This document shows positions 1-8,434 of a stretch of DNA of 35,811 nucleotides, one piece after another (the first letter of the stretch is position 1; every line of letters begins with the position of its first letter). The position numbers were made by a program, and so were the translations under genes. The notes under the pieces were generated by a model that was not told the DNA's origin, searched no databases, and saw only the letters and a program-made list of their open reading frames with translations. Origin of the DNA: DASTBU01 sp035711845 (lineage in GTDB: Bacteria > Acidobacteriota > Vicinamibacteria > Vicinamibacterales > 2-12-FULL-66-21); assembly GCA_035711845.1 (NCBI GenBank), contig DASTBU010000040.1, forward strand, positions 1-35,811. The letters run 5' to 3'.

Positions 1-2
1 AG

Positions 3-116
3 GCGATTGCAGCCCGCGTGGGAGCTGTCCTCGACCGTGAGCCAGGCGGAGAGCTCGACCTGATCGTCGCCAGACTCTTCGCCGTGACTGTGCTCTCGGA
101 TGTGTCCCCCGAGTGA
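3..116 (+). CDS. C-terminal tail of an unidentified protein (partial)
   Basis: An open frame enters from the left edge and ends at a TGA at 114-116, giving 37 visible residues. The frame is rich in Ala, Val, Leu and acidic residues and reads like a real globular C-terminus (it ends ...LSDVSPE). The other two forward frames are closed within the first 65 bases. I do not recognise the family from so short a tail. It points toward the cytochrome operon but is followed by a 34-base gap with its own ribosome-binding site downstream, so it need not be co-transcribed. Confidence 0.5.
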   Translation, partial: AIAARVGAVLDREPGGELDLIVARLFAVTVLSDVSPE

Positions 117-150
117 TGGGCACAGTTACGGAAGCCTGGAGACCTCTGAC

Positions 151-273
151 ATGAATCGTTCGCGCATCACCATTGTGGCCGGCCCGTGCATTCCGCTGAT
201 GACAGCTTGTTCGGGTCAGCCAGCCGACGAGCCGGACGCCTCGATTTGCCTGCAGTCGCGCGAGAAGCAGTAA
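151..273 (+). CDS. putative 40-aa small lipoprotein
   Basis: A 40-residue frame starts at ATG 151, with a GGAG Shine-Dalgarno at 138-141 nine bases upstream, and stops at TAA 271-273. The product starts MNRSRITIVAGP, followed by a short hydrophobic stretch and a lipobox-like LMTAC, so the mature peptide would begin at the Cys with SGQPADEPD. That resembles a tiny lipid-anchored envelope protein. The hydrophobic core is short and contains a Cys and two Pro, which weakens the case. It lies 14 bases before the cytochrome gene, so it could be its first operon partner or a leader peptide. No function can be assigned. Confidence 0.4.
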   Translation: MNRSRITIVAGPCIPLMTACSGQPADEPDASICLQSREKQ

Positions 274-287
274 GATCCCGGTCCTTG

Positions 288-1637
288 ATGCCGCGCCTGC
301 TTCGTATGTCCGCTTCCCGCCTCATCTTCTCGGGGTTTGCCGTCTGGGCGCTTGCTTTCGGGTTCGTCTCGCGAGCGCAGCAGGGCGCACCCGCGGCGCA
401 GCCGCCTGCCGAGGCCTTCGCTGCAGCATCCGCTCCGGCCAACACCGACTGCCTGATGTGCCACGAGGACGACTCGGCGGCGCGCGCCGATGGCAGGCCG
501 GTCGTCGTCAAGCCGGCCGTCTTCGAAAAGTCCATACACGGTGGGATGTCCTGCGTGGACTGTCACGCTGATCTGGCAACCGCGACCGAATTTCCGCACG
601 CTGAAAAACTCCGGCGTGTGGATTGCTCGACCTGCCACTCGGACACCGTCGAGCTGTATCAGAAGAGTGTTCACGCGACGGCCCAGGCCAGGGGCTCGCA
701 GGAAGCGCCGGGCTGCGCGAGCTGCCACGGCGCGCACGACATCCTGCCGTCGAGCAATCCGGAATCCCGCACGTACCACCTGAACATCGCGGCGACCTGC
801 GCGAAGTGTCATGGTGATCCCGCTCTCACGGCAAAGGCAGGGCTTCCCTCCGATATCGCGGCCGAGTACGCGGACAGCATTCACGGCCGGGCCGTGTCCC
901 GCAGCGGCCTCACGGTTGCGCCGACCTGTTCCAACTGCCACGGTGCCCACGACATCGTCTCCCCATCGAATCCCGAGAGTCGCGTGGCCTCTGCCCACGT
1001 GCCGGAGACTTGCGGCAAATGCCACGAGGGCATCGCGCTCAAGTTCAACGCGGGCGTACACGGAACGGTGCTGGCGCGCGGGAATACCGGAGCGCCGGCC
1101 TGCCAGACGTGTCACACGGCCCACGCGATTCAGCAGAGCGCGTCCACGGCCTGGCAGCTCTCGGTCATCGGGCAGTGCGGCACTTGCCACGCCGACCGGA
1201 TTGCGACGTTCAAGGACACGTTCCACGGCCAGGTCACGAGCCTCGGCTCACGCACCGTGGCCGGCTGTGCCGACTGTCACGGTGCGCACGAGATCCTGCC
1301 CGCGAGCGATCCCAGGTCGCCCATTGCGCCGGCCAACCTCGTCGAGACCTGCGGGAAGTGTCACGAGGGCGCCAACGCGAACTTCGTGCAATACGATCCC
1401 CACGCGAACAAGCACGACAGGCAGCGTAATCCTGCGTTGTTCTTCGTGTCGAAGTTCATGACGGTGCTCCTGGTTGGCGTCTTCAGCTTCTTCGGCATCC
1501 ATACGGCGATGTGGTTTACGAGGGAACTGCGGGAGCGGAGGCGGGAGCCGGTAGGTCCGTCGAAGAGCGAGACGCGTGCGTCGCGCCAGGCGGCCGACGA
1601 GCGTAAGGAGCGAGGTGGCGATGGCCCGTCGGCTTGA
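288..1637 (+). CDS. multihaem cytochrome c (11 CXXCH), membrane-anchored
   Basis: This 449-aa exported cytochrome c probably carries electrons from a membrane quinol-oxidising partner through the periplasm. I chose ATG 288 because it opens directly into a basic-hydrophobic signal peptide; ATG 306 is also possible, and the frame is open further upstream without a signal-like start. Eleven CXXCH motifs are visible: CLMCH, CVDCH, CSTCH, CASCH, CAKCH, CSNCH, CGKCH, CQTCH, CGTCH, CADCH and CGKCH. Several are followed by G-A-H-D/E-I, a spacing typical of the cytochrome c3/NrfB-like multihaem superfamily. One transmembrane helix near residues 385-410 anchors the C-terminus, followed by a charged Arg/Glu-rich tail. 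The gene overlaps the next one by 17 bases. Its C-terminal third matches the nine-haem protein at 27950-28969. The electron acceptor is unknown. Confidence 0.9.
   Translation: MPRLLRMSASRLIFSGFAVWALAFGFVSRAQQGAPAAQPPAEAFAAASAPANTDCLMCHEDDSAARADGRPVVVKPAVFEKSIHGGMSCVDCHADLATATEFPHAEKLRRVDCSTCHSDTVELYQKSVHATAQARGSQEAPGCASCHGAHDILPSSNPESRTYHLNIAATCAKCHGDPALTAKAGLPSDIAAEYADSIHGRAVSRSGLTVAPTCSNCHGAHDIVSPSNPESRVASAHVPETCGKCHEGIALKFNAGVHGTVLARGNTGAPACQTCHTAHAIQQSASTAWQLSVIGQCGTCHADRIATFKDTFHGQVTSLGSRTVAGCADCHGAHEILPASDPRSPIAPANLVETCGKCHEGANANFVQYDPHANKHDRQRNPALFFVSKFMTVLLVGVFSFFGIHTAMWFTRELRERRREPVGPSKSETRASRQAADERKERGGDGPSA
1605..1610 (+). promoter_or_regulatory. Shine-Dalgarno fixing the cytochrome b start
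   Basis: AAGGAG lies ten bases before ATG 1621, inside the end of the upstream cytochrome c gene. It favours ATG 1621 over the in-frame GTG at 1576 and implies translational coupling. Confidence 0.6.
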
Positions 1638-2463
1638 GGCTGCACCGCCAGCGGTTCGGTACGTCCGGCGCTTCGGCCTGTTCGAACGGGTCCTGCACGG
1701 CTTCCTGATGTTCAGCTTTCTGGGCCTGGCAGCGACGGGCCTCCCGCTGTTCTTCAGCGAGGCGCCCTGGGCGGCACGTCAGGCACACGCGCTGGGCGGC
1801 TTCGAGGTCACGAGCGTGCTGCACCGGATCTTCGCGACGATCATGATCTCGGTGTTCCTCGTGCACCTCGCCAGCGTCCTCCGCACGCTCGTCGGGAAGA
1901 AGGACTACACCATTCTGTGGGGACCCTCGTCCATGGTTCCGCAGCCGAAGGACGTCGCCGACATGTTCCAGCACTTCCGCTGGTTCGTTGGCAAGGGGCC
2001 GCGGCCGTTGTTCGACCGGTACACCTACTGGGAGAAGTTCGACTACTGGGCGGTGTTCTGGGGCATGGCGATCATCGGTGGCTCGGGGCTTCTGTTGTGG
2101 TTTCCGGTATTCTTCTCGCGGGTGGTCCCCGGCTGGGTGTTCAACGTGGCGCTGCTGATCCACGGTGAGGAAGCGCTGCTGGCCGTCGGGTTCATCTTCA
2201 CGATCCACTTCTTCAACGGCCACCTGCGGCCCGAGAAATTCCCGATGGACACGGTCATCTTCACGGGCCGCGTTCGGGAGAGCGAACTGCGGCACGAGCG
2301 TCCGGCAGAGTTCGATCGACTTGCCCGCACCGGGGAGCTCGAGCCGCTTCTCGAGCCGCCGCCCTCGAGCGGCGCGCGGACCGCCGGCCGGATCATCGGG
2401 ACGACGGCGGTGGTGATCGGCCTCGTGCTCGTCGTGATGATTGCCTACGCCATGCTGGCGTGA
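1621..2463 (+). CDS. cytochrome b (b561/FdnI-gamma-like) membrane subunit
   Basis: This 280-aa integral membrane protein resembles the di-haem-b subunits of formate dehydrogenase or hydrogenase (Ni/Fe hydrogenase b-type, FdnI) and of CbcB-like quinone oxidoreductases. Hydrophobic helices carry likely haem-b His ligands: H in FERVLHGFLMF, H in SVLHRIFAT and FLVHLAS, H in LLIHGEEALL and TIHFFNGHLRP. A final helix (about residues 255-278) ends the protein. It should take electrons from, or give them to, the quinone pool and exchange them with the upstream cytochrome c. The segment FPMDTVIFTGR with the following RHERP is shared with the paralogue at 27252-27953 (FPFDTTIFTGR, RHEHP). The start is supported by the ribosome-binding site at 1605-1610. 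Confidence 0.88.
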   Translation: MARRLEAAPPAVRYVRRFGLFERVLHGFLMFSFLGLAATGLPLFFSEAPWAARQAHALGGFEVTSVLHRIFATIMISVFLVHLASVLRTLVGKKDYTILWGPSSMVPQPKDVADMFQHFRWFVGKGPRPLFDRYTYWEKFDYWAVFWGMAIIGGSGLLLWFPVFFSRVVPGWVFNVALLIHGEEALLAVGFIFTIHFFNGHLRPEKFPMDTVIFTGRVRESELRHERPAEFDRLARTGELEPLLEPPPSSGARTAGRIIGTTAVVIGLVLVVMIAYAMLA

Positions 2464-2526
2464 TGGTTATGCGCCGGGCGATCTGCGGAACGCCCGACCG
2501 TTTCGCAACGTTCCGGAGACGTTCCT

Positions 2527-3900
2527 ATGACAGACGGTAAGATCGCCATGCCGGGCCTCGCGCGCAACCCTCTGTCGATCGTCGGCGGCTACGTGGTCAC
2601 GGTGGCAGCCGGACTGTTCCTCGCCTTTTTCCTGGTGGACCTGTTCGGGCTGCACTCGAACCCCTACCTGGGCATCGTGTTCTTCCTCATCGTGCCCGCG
2701 ATCTTCGTCTTCGGGCTCCTCCTCATCCCGATCGGGATGCTGCTCGAACGGCGGCGGCAGGCGAGAGGGCTCACGGCGCCGCGGGCATGGCCGAAGCTGG
2801 ATCTCAACCTGCCCTCGCATCGCCGGATGGTCATGGCCATCGCTGCCCTCACCCTGGTCAACGTCGTGATCGTGTCGCTCGCGGCGTATCGGGGCGTCGA
2901 ATACATGGACTCGCCGCAGTTCTGCGGTCAGGTCTGTCACGAGGTGATGGAACCCGAGTGGGCCGCCTACCAGGATGGCCCGCACTCGCGGGTGGCGTGC
3001 GTGCAATGCCACATCGGTCCGGGGGCGCCCTGGTTCGTGAGATCCAAGCTTTCCGGCACTCGTCAGGTATTTGCGGTCCTGCTGAACACGCATTCGCGGC
3101 CCATTGCCTCGCCCGTGCTGAACCTGCGGCCGGCGCGGGATACCTGCGAGCAGTGCCACTGGCCCGAAAAATTCCACGGCGACATCGTCAACGTGCGCCG
3201 GGAGTACGCCAATGACGAGGCCGTGACCGAAACCCCGACGACCATGCGGGTGCACGTCGGCGGCGCCAGCGCCACGACTGGCCTGGCGCAAGGCATCCAC
3301 TGGCACACGAGTGCCGCCAACGTGATCGACTACATTGCGACCGACGATCGCCGCCAGGTCATCTCGTACGTGCGCCTCGAGACGGCTGACGGCCAGGTGC
3401 GCGAGTACTACGATCCCGGGGTGACGCCGGAGCAGCTCCAGAAGGGGGAGCGCCGCCGCATGGACTGCGTCGACTGCCACAACCGGCCCAGCCATCCGTT
3501 CTCGGCGTCGCCGGAGCGTGCCGTGGATGCGGCGATTGCCGTCGGCGAGATTCCCAGGACGCTGCCGTACATCAGGCGCGAGGCCGTCGAGGCGTTGAAG
3601 GTCGGTTATCCCTCCCGGCAAGTAGCGGAAGAGGAGATCGCGGCGAGGCTGAGCGGCTTCTACGCGAGCAACGGGAACGGCAATGCAGGCAAGGCCGACC
3701 TCGATCGCGCGATCGCGGCAACCCGGCGGCTCTACAGCCGCAACGTGTTCCCGAATATGAAGGTCACGTGGGCCACGCATCCGAACAATGCGGGGCACAT
3801 GGATTCACCCGGCTGCTTCCGGTGTCACGACGACACGAAAAAGACCAGCGACGGCAGGACGATCTCGCAGGATTGCTCGCTCTGCCACGATATGGAGTAG
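2527..3900 (+). CDS. NapC/NrfH-like membrane multihaem cytochrome c
   Basis: This 457-aa protein is the third member of the redox operon. Two N-terminal membrane helices (about residues 15-40 and 47-75) precede a third (about 98-120), which leads into the first haem site. Six haem motifs follow: CGQVCH (an unusual CX3CH, with Met three residues after the His), CVQCH, CEQCH, CVDCH, CFRCH and CSLCH, the last eight residues from the end. The HSRVACVQCHIGPG context is typical of the NapC/NirT/NrfH family, which oxidises menaquinol and passes electrons to periplasmic cytochromes. The haem-1 CX3CH plus nearby Met resembles the atypical quinol-side haem of NrfH, although the spacing differs. GGAG at 2515-2518 supports ATG 2527. 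The gene is 63 bases after cytochrome b and probably co-transcribed with it. Confidence 0.85.
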   Translation: MTDGKIAMPGLARNPLSIVGGYVVTVAAGLFLAFFLVDLFGLHSNPYLGIVFFLIVPAIFVFGLLLIPIGMLLERRRQARGLTAPRAWPKLDLNLPSHRRMVMAIAALTLVNVVIVSLAAYRGVEYMDSPQFCGQVCHEVMEPEWAAYQDGPHSRVACVQCHIGPGAPWFVRSKLSGTRQVFAVLLNTHSRPIASPVLNLRPARDTCEQCHWPEKFHGDIVNVRREYANDEAVTETPTTMRVHVGGASATTGLAQGIHWHTSAANVIDYIATDDRRQVISYVRLETADGQVREYYDPGVTPEQLQKGERRRMDCVDCHNRPSHPFSASPERAVDAAIAVGEIPRTLPYIRREAVEALKVGYPSRQVAEEEIAARLSGFYASNGNGNAGKADLDRAIAATRRLYSRNVFPNMKVTWATHPNNAGHMDSPGCFRCHDDTKKTSDGRTISQDCSLCHDME

Positions 3901-3909
3901 AGGCGGAGC

Positions 3910-4803
3910 CTAGATTCGGATCGTGCCCTCGCCGACGATGACAGCCTGCCCCCCGACGCGGACCTGCGTGATCGCTCCGTCCTGGCTGTCGATGGCGATG
4001 TGGACCCGGCTGGGGCGGCGCATGGCAACGCCCTGGAGGCTGACCATGTGCTGCGCCTGCTCGGCGGCCACCACACGGTGATGCAGCAGGTACGAGCCGA
4101 GCGGCCCGCTGGCACCGCCGGTGGCGGGGTCTTCCGCGATGCCGAAGCCGGGCGCGAGCATGCGGCTGTAGACCGTTTCCTCGCCGGCTGTCTCGGGCGT
4201 GAAGAAAAACACCGCGAGCTCCGGCAAGCCGGCACGTTCTGAGCACCGCACGAACGCCTTCCGATCGATGGCCACCTCGTCGACCGCGCGGCGTGTGGCC
4301 AGCGGCACGAACAGAAACGGGACGCCGCAGGACACGACCTGGACCGGTAGATCTTGGATAAGATCGGAGGGGCCGGCCCCTACCGCCGCGGCGAGCGTGC
4401 TGCGATCCTCGATTACGGTGCCGAACGCGGGCAGCTTCTGCGTCATCCAGGCAAAGACGAGCTCGCGGCCCTCCCATTCGAGCGAGACAGGCGTCGGACC
4501 GACTCCCAGCTCGAAGACGAAGTGATCGCGCCCAGCCGCGATCACACCTTCCGCCGCAAGCGCGAAGGTGCTGCCGATCGTGGGATGGCCGGCCATCGGC
4601 AGCTCCTCGCCAGGCGTGAAAATGCGCATGCGCACCTCACCGTCCCCTTCGGCGGGCAGGATGAAGGTGGTTTCGGAGAACGCCATCTCCAGAGCAATCT
4701 GCTGCATCTGGCGCGCGTCGAGCCCCGTGGGCTCCGGAAAGACCGCGAGCTGGTTGCCCTCGAAACGGCGATCGGTGAAGACATCCAAATGGAGATAGCG
4801 CAT
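3910..4803 (-). CDS. PhzF-family phenazine-biosynthesis-like isomerase
   Basis: This 297-aa protein has the PhzF/diaminopimelate-epimerase fold. The N-terminus reads MRYLHLDVFTD, followed by FEGNQLAVF and AFSETTFI with Glu44, the equivalent of the catalytic glutamate of PhzF. The second half-site has PMAGHPTIGS, and near the C-terminus lies DPATGGASGPLGSYL, the mirrored glycine-rich motif. Family members isomerise small amino or hydroxy acids; there are no phenazine genes nearby, so the substrate is unknown. The frame is open further upstream to 4917, but ATG 4803 matches the family N-terminus and the extra 38 residues are low-complexity. The gene converges on the cytochrome operon with a 9-base gap. 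Confidence 0.9.
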   Translation of the reverse strand: MRYLHLDVFTDRRFEGNQLAVFPEPTGLDARQMQQIALEMAFSETTFILPAEGDGEVRMRIFTPGEELPMAGHPTIGSTFALAAEGVIAAGRDHFVFELGVGPTPVSLEWEGRELVFAWMTQKLPAFGTVIEDRSTLAAAVGAGPSDLIQDLPVQVVSCGVPFLFVPLATRRAVDEVAIDRKAFVRCSERAGLPELAVFFFTPETAGEETVYSRMLAPGFGIAEDPATGGASGPLGSYLLHHRVVAAEQAQHMVSLQGVAMRRPSRVHIAIDSQDGAITQVRVGGQAVIVGEGTIRI

Positions 4804-4998
4804 ATCAGTCGGCTCGCCGTCGCGCTGCCGCGGCGGTCGCTTCGGCGAGGCTGGCAGTTGCCAGTCGCCAGTCGCCGGAACGTCGGATGGCGGTATCGTC
4901 AGTTCCCTTCGCGCCACTATATCGGACGCACTTCAGCCTGTGGGGATCCAATCACACGAGGGCCCGGTTGCGGCGGCGATGATATCCTCAGGACACCC

Positions 4999-5004
4999 GG
5001 AGGG
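4999..5004 (+). promoter_or_regulatory. Shine-Dalgarno for a TTG start (gyrA/parC)
   Basis: GGAGGG lies five bases before TTG 5010. No ATG or GTG is better placed, so it decides the use of TTG as start codon. Confidence 0.6.
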
Positions 5005-5009
5005 ATCGT

Positions 5010-7403
<2,394 letters not shown>

Positions 7404-7444
7404 ACCGCTCAGGGCGAGGACGCGGGAACCGAAGGTCCCCACAC

Positions 7445-7690
7445 GGCGTCCGCAAGATATTGATCCGGCAGACGCTGTTCCTCATCGCCACAGGCAGTGT
7501 GTTCGGAGTTGCCGGCGGCGCCGCGCTCGCCAGGGCCACCTCGTCCATCCTCTACGAGGTCTCGCCCTCCGATCCGACCACCTACATGGCGGTCGCCGGC
7601 GTGCTTTCAGCCGTGGCGGCGCTGTCCGGCCTCGTTCCCGTCCGCAGGGCGACGCGCATCGATCCCCTGTCGGCGTTGAGAGCAGAGTGA
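7445..7690 (+). pseudogene. remnant of ADOP/MacB-like ABC permease (FtsX domain C-terminus)
   Basis: About 80 codons match only the last part of an FtsX-domain permease. The recognisable sequence begins VRKILIRQTL, continues with GVAGGAALARATSSILYEV, then the helix AVAGVLSAVAALSGLVP, and ends RRATRIDPLSALRAE, the standard terminus of MacB/ADOP-type permeases. Intact members are about 400 or 800 residues; here everything upstream is gone. The frame stays open back into the gyrA end, but the residues upstream of 7445 look random. TTG 7460 is the only start-like codon, with no convincing ribosome-binding site. I read it as a decaying fragment left by a deletion. Confidence 0.75.
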
Positions 7691-7715
7691 TGGCTGGCCT
7701 CGAGTGACGCGTGCG

Positions 7716-8222
7716 CTACGGCCGCTGTCGTCGACGGGGCATCGACAACGTGCGCCACTCGGCCGACCGCAAATGCTTTGCGAGAAACACGATCTGGCCG
7801 ACGTGGTACGCATGGTGCGTCATCTGCCTGTCCAGCGCCTGGATGACCGAATGGCGCTCCCCCCGGATGAACACCTCGCGCAGGAGATCGTTGTCCGACA
7901 GCGTATCGAGCGTCGCGAAGAGCACCTGCCAGCCGCTTTCCCAGTCCTTCATCACCTGCTCGCGCGTGGGCGATCCCTCGATTTCGAACTCTCCGTCGCG
8001 GTTGCGATCCGGCTTCTCCCCGTCGGTCGTCAGGAAGTCTCTGAACCGCGACCGCAGGTTGCCCGCCATATGGCGCGCGATGACGGCCAGGCTGTTCGAC
8101 TCCGGGTCGAGCGTGGCCAGCAACTCGTCGTCGGTGACCTGTGCCAGCGCGCCCTCGGCGAGCTTCTTCATCTTTTCGAACTGAACGCGGACGTCGGTCA
8201 GGTATGCGGATGCTGGGGTCAT
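7716..8222 (-). CDS. DinB/YfiT-fold protein (DUF1572-like)
   Basis: This 168-aa four-helix-bundle protein belongs to the DinB-like superfamily, putative metal-dependent enzymes that in characterised cases use a low-molecular-weight thiol. Likely metal-binding histidines are His51 (VIARHMAGNL) and the pair in THHAYHVGQI near the C-terminus, the expected three-His arrangement. ATG 8222 matches the family N-terminus (LTDVRVQFEKMKKL); the frame extends to 8273, but those residues do not fit. No strong Shine-Dalgarno is seen. It is one of three DinB-like genes in this window (see 14083 and 15113). The substrate is unknown. Confidence 0.85.
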   Translation of the reverse strand: MTPASAYLTDVRVQFEKMKKLAEGALAQVTDDELLATLDPESNSLAVIARHMAGNLRSRFRDFLTTDGEKPDRNRDGEFEIEGSPTREQVMKDWESGWQVLFATLDTLSDNDLLREVFIRGERHSVIQALDRQMTHHAYHVGQIVFLAKHLRSAEWRTLSMPRRRQRP

Positions 8223-8398
8223 GAGACAAGCAAAACACAACGACGGGCGGCTGGTAAAGCCTTCCGCCCACATCGGCTGTCAGCTTCCCCCAGGGCGCTG
8301 AAGAACCGCCTCGGCGCCTCGCCTGCCCCTCTTCCCTGGTCTGCTCGTTGAAGAACTGTAAACCTCTGAGCCGAAAGCTGAAAGCTGACTTCAGGGAG

Positions 8399-8423
8399 CT
8401 ACCCAAATCCAGCTCTTTGGTAG
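8399..8423. promoter_or_regulatory. inverted repeat just before sucA
   Basis: CTACCCAAA (8399-8407) is matched by TTTGGTAG (8416-8423), with one bulged base and an 8-base loop. It ends three bases before the AGAGGA ribosome-binding site and overlaps a TAGGAT -10-like element (8421-8426). It could be an operator or a leader hairpin controlling sucAB; no regulator family can be named. The rest of the 8223-8434 gap shows only short direct copies of GAAAGCT. Confidence 0.35.
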
Positions 8424-8434
8424 GATAAGAGGAT

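Noticed and set aside
186..287. N-terminal extension of the 11-haem cytochrome to 186
   Set aside because: The extra 34 residues do not form a signal peptide, whereas ATG 288 does; the region also carries the small lipoprotein frame.
4860..5009. riboswitch or toxin-antitoxin gene in the PhzF/gyrA gap
   Set aside because: I saw no conserved fold or small frame with a ribosome-binding site apart from the one used by the TTG start.
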